From Takakia lepidozioides (lineage: Eukaryota > Streptophyta > Takakiopsida > Takakiales > Takakiaceae): a DNA stretch of 64,000 bases. Shown here piece by piece: positions 23,340 to 34,624 of the stretch (its first letter is position 1; the number at the start of each line of letters is the position of its first letter). The stretch covers positions 46,824,042 through 46,888,041 of the forward strand of contig CM060734.1 of the NCBI GenBank assembly GCA_030704615.1, written 5' to 3'. The notes under the pieces were generated by a model. The model did not search any database. It saw only the letters and a program-made list of their open reading frames with translations, and was not told the origin of the DNA. Both the position numbers and the translations under genes were made by a program.

Positions 23340-24180
23340 CCAACGGCGAATGTCTCCAAGACCATGTTATTACCCAATACAATGTTCATGAGGCGTTGGA
23401 ATGTAGGTGTAGCATTGCAGAGACCAAATGACATTGTCTCATATTGGTATGTACCCATGGACACACAAATGAAGTCTTCTCTTTGGCTGCATTAGTGAGA
23501 GGGACTTGCCAAAAACCAGACGCAAGATCAAGAGAGGAAAAAATGGTAGCACCATGTAGTTGATCCAAGGTCTCATTAATCATAGGGAAATGATATGCAT
23601 CATTTTTGGTGATGTCATTCAGTTTCCTGAAGTCAACACAAAAGCGGGTGGTGCCATCTTTTTTCCGAAATAGAACAATTGGATTGACCCAAGGAGAAAC
23701 TGATGATTTGATAATACCAGCATTTAATATTTTCTGCACTTCATCTTGAACTATGATACGCTTCTTGACACTCTCTAGGTATGCAAATTGCTCAATAGGA
23801 GGTCCATCACTCACGATATCATGCTGAAGGATGGGAGTGCGCCCCAGGCTGAAGACATCTAGATTTTTGGTAATAACATCTTCACTATTTTCTTTTGGCC
23901 TGACGAAAGGGTAGTGCCTAATTTGATTTCAGACAGAACTTTGGTGAGAGCAGCCTTACCTTCAGGGCTCAAATCAGGGGAGGTGGTAGAGCAACTGCAA
24001 TAAAAGCATCCATAGGGCCATGTTGAATGCCAATGGCCTCCAGTCCAAAGCCAACTTGCACTTCTCGTATTTTAGCAATGGGTAAGGCAGTAATGGGAGC
24101 CATGACCTGTCCATTCTTAATTGTCACAAGAAAGCGCTCAGGATTAACAATTAAAATCTTGACCTCCTGCCTTTAACCTC
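23340..24180 (-). pseudogene. Ty3/gypsy-type reverse transcriptase fragment
   Basis: The minus-strand frame at 23386-23814 encodes the N-terminal RT region: KILNAGIIKSSVSPWVNPIV, then FRKKDGTTRFCVDFRKLND, and IFSSLDLASGFWQVPL with the first catalytic Asp. A second frame continues with YQYETMSFGLCNATPTFQRL. The YxDD box and everything beyond are missing. Upstream, to about 24180, scattered codons resemble the linker before RT (FSLGRTPILQHDIVSDGPP) but contain stops. It is a truncated, frameshifted pol remnant. Confidence 0.85.
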
Positions 24181-24380
24181 TATCTATCACACATGTAGTC
24201 ACCATAAAATGTTTGAAGGCAGTAAGCCTCCTCCAACCCCTGGGGTGCACCCCAGCCAACCTGTACCAGCCACGTGCGTATACATGAGGGGGTATTTTTA
24301 ACCACCCTATGTACAGCATTATACATATATAGGGGGGTAAACAATACCTTAAATATAAGTCTATTGCAAGGGGCTATCAT

Positions 24381-24445
24381 GATTAAGAGGGTAGCGTAGT
24401 GGTAAGGATTAGCATTGTCACATCATGGGTTCAAATTACCATGCA
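24381..24445 (+). repeat. tRNA-like promoter boxes (SINE or tRNA pseudogene)
   Basis: Gtagcgtagtggt (24391-24403) fits the pol III A box and ggttcaaattacc (24428-24440) the B box, 25 bp apart. That is too close to fold as a complete tRNA with a proper anticodon arm and acceptor stem. This indicates a tRNA-derived SINE head or a decayed tRNA copy. Confidence 0.5.
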
Positions 24446-24489
24446 ATTTGGAGTTTTTCGAAAACTTGGAAAATACATATATTTCGCTA

Positions 24490-24552
24490 CGCAGATTTGA
24501 ATTTGAGACCACCTACACACCACGAGTACCTCCATACCACTAGGCTACCCCA
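24490..24552 (-). repeat. Second tRNA-like box pair, opposite strand
   Basis: On the minus strand tagcctagtggt (24547-24536) matches the A box and ggtctcaaattcaaatc (24510-24494) is B-box-like. It faces the plus-strand copy 50 bp away, so the two form an inverted pair. Confidence 0.45.
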
Positions 24553-24609
24553 CGATTCGTGAAACAAATGTAATGATTAACAGTAATATAGAAGAAAGAC
24601 AGTTTGTTG

Positions 24610-25025
24610 TGTTTTGTGTCATCGTTGAGATCTCCCAAACCGCGACGCCCCATCCCTGATGTTTGGTACCATTGGAAAGCCCTCAATGAGGAGGGGTGCA
24701 TCGGCTTGGTCTCATAATTTTAGGACTTGCGGTGTGGGAGATATGAATTTTCAAGTTCTTTTGGTCGTTGGAAATTCGCGAAAAATAGCAAAGTGGGTTT
24801 TCTTGCAACAATGACTTGCCCCTCATTTGTCATTTGTGCACGGGGACACAAATGTAAATTGGGTTTTTTCTTAAAAATATGACATTAACACAGTATTGTT
24901 TGTAGAAACCTTGAGATCTTCCAAACTACGGGGTCTCTAGCCACGATTTTGGTACCGTTGGAAAGCCCTCAATGAGTAGGGATGCATCAACTTCGTTTCA
25001 TAGAATTTGGATCTATCGGCCGAGG
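24610..25025. repeat. Diverged direct repeat of about 110 bp
   Basis: The stretch at about 24625-24730 and that at about 24905-25015 share gagatct(c/t)ccaaac, the block tttggtacc(a/g)ttgg, aaagccctcaatgag and a following gatgcatc-like run in the same order. Non-coding. Confidence 0.6.
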
Positions 25026-25029
25026 TCTG

Positions 25030-26100
25030 TTTTTAAATGAATGTATTTGATATAATTTAAAGAGATATATATATATATCTTTGAGGGTATTTTTTAATGA
25101 TTGAAAAGATGAATATATATACAAAAGGGGGGTTTTTTTAAAAATTGTAAATTTCTGTATATTTAGATGAGAGGGTTTAATAATCTTCAAAAAAGTATGT
25201 TCAGAGGGGGTAAATTATCCCAGGACCCATATACATGAGGTTTTTTTTATTAGTTGGCGAACGTACGTGATACGCACATTTTATAAAGAGTGCACCCCCC
25301 CCCAGTCTCCAACCTTCAACTTCAAAGAAATGAGCATTTGGACACATGAAGGCTAGGCTAGATTTAACCACCTTTTGGGTCATATCAGGAATGGTGATGT
25401 TGATAGGTGCACGAATCAGAGTGGAATTTTTTGGAACAACTATGGCCCCCCCTGTCTTACCACCAGCACTGGGAACATGCTATTGATATAAGAGCTGAAG
25501 ATCAGGCTGAAACTTGTAAAAATCATTCCAATTGAGGTTGAAGTGAGAGTTCTGTTGTACCGCTTTCACTAGGAACACCGTATTCGCTAAAAGTGTACTT
25601 TGAAAATGTCATTTTTTTTTCCAAATTCCCCTGGAGGTTTTCATCAACTACAATGTATAATTAACATTGTTGAAATTGTGCACCACCTCATGTACATGTA
25701 CATATAACTTTCATATAATCATAGATATTACAAAAATCAGTTTATTTTGAGGAAGCAAATATAACTTATGATAATATATAATTCCAAAAATTTAATGTCT
25801 TCGAATGAAAACCTAATATCTTTATGATCCAATATATGCTAACCATTTGTGAGAGGATATGCATTTTTAGTGTTGGATTAGATATACTAATTATTTAATA
25901 AATAACATATATTCAATAATTTGAAAAATTGATTTTGTTTATGATTATTCATCATTCATTAATTAGGATTAGCATCCATGAAATACAATCATCCATCAAG
26001 TTATCCATCAAATCATCCATGTTTTTATTGAATCTCCAATTGTAACAAACATGGGCATATATACAAGCACTGTGTACATATGACTTGTGTAATTTCTTAG
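25030..26100. other. AT-rich spacer
   Basis: No gene recognised. Confidence 0.35.
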
Positions 26101-26105
26101 TAAAC

Positions 26106-26700
26106 TCAAGTAATCCTAGGCATTCCTGGCTTCCAACCCCACTGTGGAACAAGATTTGGTAACTCCTTCATCCAGTTCACATAATCCTCATTTGAAGTTT
26201 GTATCCATCGCATCCCTGCTTGTGTGCCATAACGATCCACCTCCGATTCAGTAAGTGGAAGATTTAGGTCTTGTCGAAACCGTTGTCCATCCGTAGTATA
26301 ATAAAATCCATCCACAGGGTTCATCTATGTTCTTTCACCAAATGGATTGGCCCCTTCAACGCTAGCTGGAATGTAGTCTGGATCCGACTTTATCAGTGTA
26401 TTACGATCATTCGCACTACTATCGTTTTAAGTCTCACTTTCACCAATTGGAACAACATTATCGTCTTCTTCTGTTTGTGCTTGCATCTTTATAATATATT
26501 CTGACGTTGTTACTGATGCGTAGTAACACCATTCATCCACACCAATTGATGGTTGGTTGGCCAAAATTGCAGTATTTCCACTTGTTGGGCCTTCAATACG
26601 TCGATATCGGCATCCATCATTGTTGTAGTAATATCCATCTGCCCCAATTGCAAGCTCTGTGAAAGGGGAGATGTATGGGAGAGGGGTAGGGTGTATGCAC
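26106..26700 (-). pseudogene. Unrecognised degraded coding stretch
   Basis: A single minus-strand frame carries GADGYYYNNDGCRYRRIEGP, then VDEWCYYASVTTSEYIIKMQ, a TAA at about 26430, SDPDYIPASVEGANPFGERT, a TAG at about 26325, then DGFYYTTDGQRFRQDLNLPL and WIQTSNEDYVNWMKELPNLV. The codon pattern looks like a former protein interrupted by two stops. The repeated YYxxDGxRFR motif occurs twice about 110 residues apart. No family recognised. It lies near PIF/Harbinger remnants. Confidence 0.4.
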
Positions 26701-28160
26701 CACCCCATAGAACATACCTTGATATGATCTCGGCTGTACACACCTACAGAGCGTAACAAGCATTTGTGAATATAGTTGTGGATGCCAAAAAAATGATGAC
26801 GAAAGAGACACAAAGACAATGAACCTTCTTTCATGTGGAGAGGATGTACATAAGAGGGAATTTTGTGAATGCATATTTGAATGCATGTACAAGTCATGGA
26901 CATCCGAGTCATTAATATTCCATTCTACTTATATTTGAAAACTCTCAATGGGGTGGTGTTCACACACTACCCCATGGGGGTGGTGCGTACGCACCACCAC
27001 TACCTATTATAAAATTATAACAATACCCAAGTATATAAAAGAAAACAACGACACAATCATCATTAATGCATTTAACATTTCAAATTTCAAATCAAAGTAC
27101 ATCAATTATTGTGGTTTCTTATTGGCTTATATAGGAAATACACACCTACCTCAAATGCAAGGCTCTCTCGGTAAGTACATTATTTGTGTTTGGGGCTTCC
27201 AAAGGGGTAGTGTGTCCACACCAACATATCCATTCATTCCATATATATATATATCTTCATGGTGCTTATACACCACCCGTAAATAAAATTTCAAATCCCT
27301 TGTTGAGGAGAGGGGGTGGTACGTGCACATCATCTTATTTCCATATATATAACTTGAATACAATAGGGGGTAGTGCGTGTACCCCACCCTACAAGAAACA
27401 TATGAGAACTTGATTTCAAATACAAGAATATTCATAGGAGAAAGGTAGGGTGCATGCACCACCCCATAGAACATACCTTGATATGATATCGGCTATAAAC
27501 ATCCAAAGAGCATAGCAATCGTTATGCATGAATGCCAAGTGGCATATGGTCTTACCTTGTATTGACTCATTTTGGTAACATGTGAGCACATGATTGGTTG
27601 TTGACTTGGGTGTTGACTAGAGGTGGTGTACATGTACTACTCCGTGGGGGTGGTGGGTACACACCACACTACCTGTTCCAAACACTATAACTACACCCAT
27701 AATCATCATTAATGCATTGAACATTTCAAAATTTTAAATTTTAAATCTCAAATCTATGTACATTAATTATGGTGTTTTCTTATTGGCCTACATATGAAAT
27801 ACACACCTACCCCAAATGCTCTTGCGAAGACACAAGGACTACGCCTTCACAAATCGTGGTGACCCCAAGTTATTGTCATGAATCGCAATTGGAGAGTTGA
27901 AAACTAAGGAGATGGAGCAAGGAGCCCAAGCTTCGCAAGAAACCTATGAAGTTCGGCATTCTTTGTTCTAGGTGAGTACACTGTTTATGTTTGGGGCTTC
28001 CAAGGGGTATACACTACCATATTGGGGTGGTGTGTGCACATCACCCTATTTGTACATATATATTGAGAATAGGGGTGGTGTACACACACTACCCTATACA
28101 AATAACATGAATACAATAGGGATAATGTGTGTACCTCACCCTGCAAGAATTATATGAGAA
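26686..28160. repeat. Tandem duplication of about 700 bp rich in GGTGGTGTGTAC palindromes
   Basis: Copy 1 (about 26686-27445) and copy 2 (about 27446-28160) share, in order: gcaccaccccatagaacat with cttgatatgat; a gtggtg...caccac palindromic block; atcatcattaatgcatt; gtacatcaattat-like; cttattggc; gaaatacacacctacc; and gtttggggcttccaa. Stem-like gggtggtgcgtac/gtgcaccaccc pieces recur at least six times. Confidence 0.65.
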
Positions 28161-28870
28161 TATAGCCTGCATCAACGTATATGAACAAACCATCATGATC
28201 CACTACAACCGTGGTGTTCAAATAGTACATCTTCTTTCTCCCATTAAACCATTTCTTGTGATTTGGGTTCTTGAATGGCCTCTGAATCTTGCACGGTGTG
28301 CCATCAATGAAACCTATACAATATAGGAAGCCATCAGCCGCTTGCCTAAACTCAACCGTTCTTCAACACTTGGCCAACGGATTTCATCTGCACTAACCTC
28401 GTCGATAACTGTGCAGACGAAAAGTGCATCATCACTCAAAGAACTCTTGGCCCAGTTAAGGCCCAGTTCTAAGTGAAGACATCATATACCATAGAATTAT
28501 CATGTTTGAGATACATGATTGCACTGAGAACGTGTTGCCTTGAGCATAATTTATTAGGTCGGCCTATATGTACTCCAAGCTCATCACCTGTACTTCTAGC
28601 ATGCGTTGCAAAACATGACATATTCGGTTGCAGAGCTCTTCAAATTCCTCAACTTTGAAATTTGTGAGAGTCTTGAACAAAGAATGAGCTCTTTGTAGTG
28701 AAATCAACACGTTTCTCACACCAATCTCCGAACCCATAAATTTCTGCTCATCCTCTCCATCATCCAACAATGAATTGATGCAAATCATTGCAGTAGCAGA
28801 ATCTAGAATCGCCCATTGGTTAAATTCCAGATCGCAAACAAATCCTCCTCATCACTATCAGAGTCCATGG
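28150..28870 (-). pseudogene. PIF/Harbinger DDE transposase fragment
   Basis: Minus-strand reading gives AHSLFKTLTNFKVEEFEELC (28564-28788), LKHDNSMVYDVFT, then GFIDGTPCKIQRPFKNPNHK, KWFNGRKKMYYLNTTVVV and DHDGLFIYVDAGY. FIDGT carries the first catalytic Asp of DDE_Tnp_4, and DHDGLF-DAGY surrounds the second. Frames change several times and the copy stops at about 28150, before the catalytic Glu. It is a different lineage from the element at 29.5-32.6 kb. Confidence 0.75.
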
Positions 28871-29485
28871 CTGGCCTAAATGAAGCACACAGAGAGAGCA
28901 TAAGCTGCCGCACAACCACAAGTCGTTGGTCGCGTTGCTCCACTTTGCATAAACTCACGGCTAGTCAACCTGTGTTGAACGATTCCTAACAAATTTACGG
29001 AAATTTGCGGAGGGAAAGCAAACTCACGTTGAAATTGCGATTTTTAACAACTCACGATGAAACTTAGGTATGAATTTACGGATAACTCTAATGAGGTTGA
29101 AAAAACCATGGATTTCACCTAAATCTGATCTGGTGGCCCTATCCTTTGCCATAAGATCGGCAAGAAGGAGCCACCTATTGCCATCTCAAAAAGAGGGATG
29201 TTAGAACGGAGGTGGTGGGGTGAGGCGTTAGAGAAGAGCATGAGCGGTGGGCCCTATTCTAGATCAAGGTACTACCACCTACATCACACCGTATATAAAT
29301 GGGTCTATATGGCTTTTTCCCCCTCAACCTTACTTTGGTGGGCTCTGCAAGTAGGTAGGGCCTCTTTAAAAATGTAAACTAGAACTTGAACCATCTTTAA
29401 ATTAATAGAAACCTCACATAAGGCCAGCTTTACGGCCCCAAGGATGGAGCGATCGTATTGGTCAAGAGCTTAGGGTCCGCCCCAA
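28871..29485. other. Spacer between Harbinger elements
   Basis: No gene recognised. Several ggcccca motifs appear from 29430 on, as in the sub-terminal parts of the next element. Confidence 0.35.
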
Positions 29486-29760
29486 GAGCTTTACACTAGG
29501 AGTCAAAACCAAAAATGAAATAATATATTTTAATCTACATAGACATGGCCCCGACATGGTCCCAAGGGCAAAAAAACAACCCTCAAGATTTGGGGGGCCA
29601 ATAAGGCTCATTGGGGCCAACACTCACCCAAATAAAATACATTTTTTTTTATTGCATCTCAACTATACGATCAGATGAAGTCAAGTTCTCTTCCCTCTCT
29701 TCCTGTCTCTCGTCTCCCGCGCTTCCCCCCTTCCTTGGCCTTCTCGTTTGTCAGGGTAGA

Positions 29761-30915
29761 ATGGATAGCTCACAATATGCCGTATGGAGTACTGAGGGGA
29801 TGCCAGACGTGCAAGAGAGGATCGTGTCTACTGCGGGATCTCTCGCATTTCAGCCATTTTGCCCTATTGTTGCACAAAGATCAAATCTGCCCCCTTTGAA
29901 TCCAAGCATTGATGATGACGTTTGTCTGACTAGTGACCCTGAAGTTGTTGAGAAATTGAAATGCAAGAGGAAAGCAGCTGCCCTGAGCCTATAAGTATGG
30001 ACACCCAAGATGATAAGGATGTGCAGATTATTCCAGAAGTAGCAAGGTCGAAGAGACAATCTGCACGCAAGAAAGCTGCACCCAAGACAACCAAATCCAA
30101 GAAGGCTTTGAAGGAGGACTCTGAGGAAGATGCAGATTCTACCGGTTCAAAAGCCTGGAAAGATTCAGATACGGAGGCACTGATTGCACTTCGAGGTGAA
30201 ATGGAACCCGAGTTTGTGAAGAATGCTAAGAAACAAGGATTTGTTTTCGCTTCATTGTTTTCGTTTCTCGGCTACTTTGTTTGACATGTTTGCTCACATC
30301 TTCAGTTGAAATTATGACAACCCTTATGGGGAAGAGATGCAGGCTAACCACCGAGGAGACTTTGTTCCATTCATATCAATGTTAGTTTAGAAGCTTTCTA
30401 TTCTCTAACTTCAAAGCTTTTTCAGGAGTTGATGTATGGCTGAAGCTACATGCCAGAATGGTTGCAGCAGTTCCAGGGTTCACAAAGACAGTCGAAGCAT
30501 GTAAGAAAAAATTCAACACCTTGTTTAAACAGTACAAAATTGACAAAATGTCAAACGAAATATCTGGAGAGGGTAGGCTGAATGCAAGTTCTATAATTCC
30601 ATTGATAAGTGGTGGCATCAAGCAAGAACAGTCATGAAGCATGTCACAACATCTGCAAATGAATCACCTGACCAGCCATCTACACCTGAAAGAAATATTG
30701 AATGCTTGGACAGCGAACCTACAACAGAGACTACCTTACAGTCTGCTCACAAGAGTAGCAAAAAGACATTCTACGAACAAGCTATTGATATGTTCTCAAA
30801 GATGGTAGAAAACATTAGTAGTATGGTGAAACATTTTGAGAAAACAAATGCTTTATTAGAAAGAGTTGATCGTCCAATGGACAAACTCATAGACAAACTC
30901 ATAGACAAACTGTAG
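29761..30915 (+). pseudogene. Myb/SANT-like protein of the Harbinger element
   Basis: Start MDSSQYAVWSTEGMPDVQER at 29761. A frame change at about 29960-29995 leads to an acidic and basic linker (RQSARKKAAPKTTKSKK). A trihelix-type SANT domain follows in pieces: KDSDTEALIALRGEMEP, WLKLHARMVAAVPGFTKTVE and CKKKFNTLFKQYKIDKMS. A shifted frame carries YNSIDKWWHQ. The C-terminal frame 30634-30915 ends in a helical tail with a repeated DKLI. Such proteins bind the element ends and recruit the transposase. At least two frame changes or short introns are needed. Confidence 0.7.
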
Positions 30916-30927
30916 AGATAGGCTTGA

Positions 30928-32346
30928 TCAGTCACTATCATCAGAATAGCCTGTGGCAGGAAACACGGCCTTGCCTTCTTTCCACAATTTTACTTCATAA
31001 AATGTCTCTACAAATAATTCATGAGCTTGAGTTGCTTCGTGCAGTAATTTTCTGATCCTAGTCTCTTTGTCTCTCCTGGTTTCTGGCCTCTCTTCATTGT
31101 CTTCATCATTTGCGTCCTCTTCTCCTTCATCAGGTCCTGTCTCAATTTCAGACGTATTGTTAAGGTGTTGTAATGCTTTCATTTCTTTTATTGCTTGTTC
31201 AACAACATGAAAAATATCCGTGTGGCGCAAATCTCCAAGTACATGGTTAGCTCCCCTTTGCATCATTTCCTCGGCCTCTTTTGCCCATTCCATATCAAAC
31301 TTATCTCCGTGTATAATGCATAGGTTGTATAGACACAATGTGGCAATAACCAAATCCGACAAATTCTTTAGTGGCATATCGACTCTTTTCAGTAGAATTC
31401 TCCAACATCCTTTAAGCACCCCAAATGCCCTTTCCACTGCCATTCCTGTGCTTGATTGTATGAAATTCTTGACAACCCCTCTTTCTCACCTTTGAATGGT
31501 GAGTAAAACCAGGGCCTCATGGATATGCGACATCACCGATCAATTTGTAAGGTAGAAGTGCACCCCTCATGACTCTTTTGCTAATTTCACTTCGTTGAAA
31601 TAATGCCCAGTCATGGCGACGTCCAGCCCATCCGAAGTCGAAATCCCAGAATTTACATTTGGAGTCCACTATCCTTTGCAGTAGAGCTGAATAAAATCCT
31701 TTGCGGCAGTAGTAGGAGGTTGATCAACTTTACGAGCAATAATTCGTATATGGCTACCATCCACAGCTCCAATTATATATGGGATCCCTTGCAATGCTTC
31801 AAACTCGACTGCCATTCTCTTTATGCTTTGACCAATAGGTTTCTCAAACACTATCTGCTTCAAATGTTTTCTGACAAATGCACAAAAGTCTCTAACAATG
31901 ATAGATGTAGTACTTTCTGTCACTCCATAAATATCTCCACACATTTGTAATGTGTTGCCATTGCCTAATCTAGATAATGCTATGGCTACCCGTGTTTCTA
32001 AGGGAATGCAAGCTCGCATGTGAGAATCTGACTTGGTCATAGATGGAGCAACAATGGAACACAAGTATGTGAAAGTACTTGGATTCAACCTGGTTCGCTG
32101 CTTGAACATCTTATTTGAATAACTGTCCATGAGTTGCCGCTCCATGAAACCTACAGCTCTCTGATACAGCCACACAATTCGATCTCTTGGCCCATTCCCT
32201 TCAATTTTCATGGCAACCATCATCATCATTGCAGCCTGGTGATGACCAATGGCAAGTTGTTGTGCAGCTACAACGACAGTCATCACATGACGGACTCTCA
32301 TGAAGAACACAAGTGCCACCAAAGTCTTGTGCCTATGAGCATCCAT
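30928..32346 (-). pseudogene. PIF/Harbinger DDE transposase, frameshifted
   Basis: Frame 31669-32346 (start MDAHRHKTLVALVFFMRVRH) includes a helix-turn-helix-like part (LETRVAIALSRLGNGNTLQM) and the first DDE box IIGAVDGSHIRI. A shift at about 31680 gives VDSKCKFWDFDFGWAGRRHD with the second Asp. A second shift at about 31545 gives PMRPWFYSPFKGEKE. A further frame (30928-31443) starts at MAVERAFGVLKGCWRILLKR with the catalytic Glu. All three catalytic residues remain, but at least two single-base frame changes break it. Confidence 0.8.
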
Positions 32347-32609
32347 GGTGAGTGCACATAAACTAGGGCAAGAGGTGGGAGAAGCTCAAACCGTGGAGGA
32401 CACAAAGAGGGAGCGTGGGGGGTTCACACGGTTTATATGTGATTATGAAGCCTCGGCCTCTACCACTTGGCCCCATGGCCTTTACACTAGTGCCTCTTGG
32501 CCCCTACAATTTTAATGCTTACTTGAGGCCACCCCAAGGTCAATTAGTACTAAAAATGGGCTCCCTCGGCCCCAAGATTTGTTGGCCTCGACTCCTAGTG
32601 TAAAGTGGG

Positions 32610-33090
32610 CCTAATGAGACACTCCGAGTCCGAGCTTGTGGAGCTAACAATGATGCCCATTTCCTTGTGTATACCTTTGTACCTTATGAAGACGAAGGAG
32701 TGTGCGTTTGGGACAGGGTACTTAGTAGATGAAGAGCATGCGGGGCTCGACTAGCCCAGCCCAATTTCCACATAGACCTCAAGGCTCCTAACAAGCAGAG
32801 ATGACAGGCGAGGAGATGACACAACGGAGGTGAATTTTGACATGTGCTGGTAAGTGCAGTGGCAAGGCTGCGAGAGCGACCAGGCTCTCCTTTTGGTGAC
32901 GTTTGGGGGACGGGAGAGATGACGTGTCCTTGGAAAGGACACAAGGAAAGAGATGTAAAAAATGCGGCAGGAAATGATGGGTCACACTCATGGGTGATGC
33001 TTGAAGCTGGATGATCGTTCGCCATGCACAGAGGAGCCTGCTGCTGCAATAGTTTCTGCATTGGGCTTGCAGAAAATATACCTGTCTGCG
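32610..33090. other. Spacer upstream of the OSB/PPR locus
   Basis: No gene recognised. It should contain the promoter of the downstream locus, but no clear TATA box was picked out. Confidence 0.3.
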
Positions 33091-33092
33091 GG

Positions 33093-34624
33093 ATGGCAGC
33101 GTCTTCCCGCGTTCTCCTGCACGCGCATGCCCACTCCATAACCAAGGCCCGATCCTCTCGCTTCGGTCATGCGAGAGGCCTTGCGTCATGTAGCGGATTA
33201 AAGGACTGGGCTGTGGAGCTGAAAGCGGCATCCCCCTTGGCAATGCATAGAGAGCGGAGTCCCTTGCATGTGGTGGCTATGGCGCCTTCAGGGATGCCAT
33301 TTAAATTAGGTAATTACACGAAACACCTCGCTGTTTCCTTTTTTGGGGTCGCTGTGTTGTATGTATGCGCAGTCGGATCCAGGTTCGGAATTGTCTTTAT
33401 CGCAATTCAGCAGAAACGAATGTACTATGGCAAAGAAGCAAGAAAGCGCACGGGATCGTTAGTGAAGGCCGGTAATGGGTATGGGCGTAGGTCAATGCTG
33501 GAGCATGGAACAGCACTGGCAAGAGCTCTTTAAAGATCCTCTACAATGGTGGGACAGTGGCTTTGACAAGGTGAGCTTTCTTCATGTAGGATGTGAAGGA
33601 GTTTGAGGGAGTTTGACTGAACTCTGGTATGATCCTATTGTGTAGATTGGATTGTACCCCTAGCTGTTGAGTGAAGCCAGAATCTCGCCGTGCTCTGCAA
33701 AAACTGCTTTTAGCGGAGGTTGTTCCTCCTGAGCAGGGCATGAAAACAGGATGTGAAGGTCTGTTCCCTAGAGTTTGCAAGGTACTTTGGAAGGGTTGAG
33801 ACTGTGGCTGCTCAGTTGCTCCCTGGTCGATTTCACAGACCACTCCAAAATCTCCAGACTACAGACATAAGCATTTTTAGCATCTGTGTAAGTTTGGACA
33901 CAGTCGAATGTTCCTCATTGTGTGGAGTCCAATGGAGCCCAAAGCGACTGTCATGAATGTTGTTGAAATCTCACTAGCACTCCTCCATGTAGGAACTTGT
34001 CAAAAATGTTGATGCTGTCCGATTTTGGGGCACGAAGGTCTACCATGGAGCATGGAGCAGCGCTGTCATGAGTTTTTTAAAGATCCTTCACAATGCTGGG
34101 GCAACCACAATTGCAAGGTGTGGCTTTTTTAATGTATGACGCAAAGAAGTTTGTCTGTTCTGAGAGTGTGAGCTCTTCCTGTCAGTATCTGATTTGGTAT
34201 TTTTCCTGGTGTTTACAAACGGATGAGCTTGGTCTTAGGAGGTGGTGTTTTAATCTATGGCTGCTCAGCTGCACCGTGGTGGTTCTCACAGACCAATCCG
34301 AGATCACCCGACTATAGACACAAGCAGCACACACAAGAGGTCCTTTTGGGTTGATGGTCGGTTGAATCCTCCGTGGGTGAAAGAAAAGCTAGCTGCTTTG
34401 ATGACACCAGGTCAAGGACATTTGGTGAGGGTACCTTCTTCAACACATTTCAGCCTGTTTTTAGCTCATTGGGTGCATGGATATGGTGGTTTGGAGTGAT
34501 TTTGACATGTTACTGCCAATGTGGTAACAGGAAAGCATTTCAAACAGATAACAGAGACGAGGAGAAGCTCTGGAAGGACTATTTTGCAGACCCCAGTCAA
34601 TGGTGGGACAATCGAGGCAAAAAG
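33093..34624 (+). CDS. OSB-like 5' exons: candidate transit peptide and PDF motifs
   Basis: ATG at 33093 opens MAASSRVLLHAHAHSITKA and then RSSRFGHARGLASC: Ser/Arg/His-rich, no acid, typical of an organelle transit peptide; donor GTAATT at 33310. PDF motifs of organellar single-stranded DNA-binding proteins follow as exon pairs. Copy 1: EQHWQELFKDPLQWWDSGFD to 33570 (donor GTGAGC), then from 33839 TTPKSPDYRHK and a stop. Copy 2: EQRCHEFFKDPSQCWGNHNC to 34117, then from 34292 TNPRSPDYRHKQHTQEVL and, after one extra T in a T run, WVDGRLNPPWVKEKLAAL to 34424 (donor GTGAGG). Copy 3, first half: about 34531-34624, LWKDYFADPSQWWDNRGKK, donor GTGAAT. Arabidopsis OSB proteins carry an OB fold plus one to three PDF motifs; no OB fold was recognised here. 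Copies 1 and 2 look damaged. Exon phases upstream of copy 3 do not all agree. Confidence 0.5.

Larger units (their letters stand above)
29489..32605. mobile_element. PIF/Harbinger-type element with terminal inverted repeats
   Basis: The left end ctttacactaggagtc (29489-29504) is the exact inverse of gactcctagtgtaaag (32590-32605), and similarity continues inward (aaaacca versus gaggcca). It encloses both usual Harbinger genes, a Myb/SANT-like one on plus and a DDE transposase on minus, converging. The expected 3-bp TTA/TAA direct duplication was not evident, so the exact ends are not proven. A partial extra copy of the end sequence (cctttacactagtgcc) lies inside at about 32480. Confidence 0.6.

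Noticed and set aside
24383-24455. A functional tRNA gene
   Set aside because: The A and B boxes fit but the spacing is too short, and no acceptor stem or normal anticodon arm can be drawn.
29483-32610. A TTA target duplication next to CACTAGGAG ends
   Set aside because: The left flank reads TTA but the right reads TAA, so they are part of the inverted repeat rather than a direct duplication.
32684-33243. Minus-strand frames of about 150 codons upstream of the OSB/PPR locus
   Set aside because: They are mutually overlapping in different frames, without motif, and partly antisense to the transit-peptide exon.
33310-33500. An OB-fold exon of an OSB protein
   Set aside because: The frame GMPFKLGNYTKHLAVSFFGV is short and hydrophobic, and no strand pattern or aromatic DNA-binding residues of the OB fold could be recognised.
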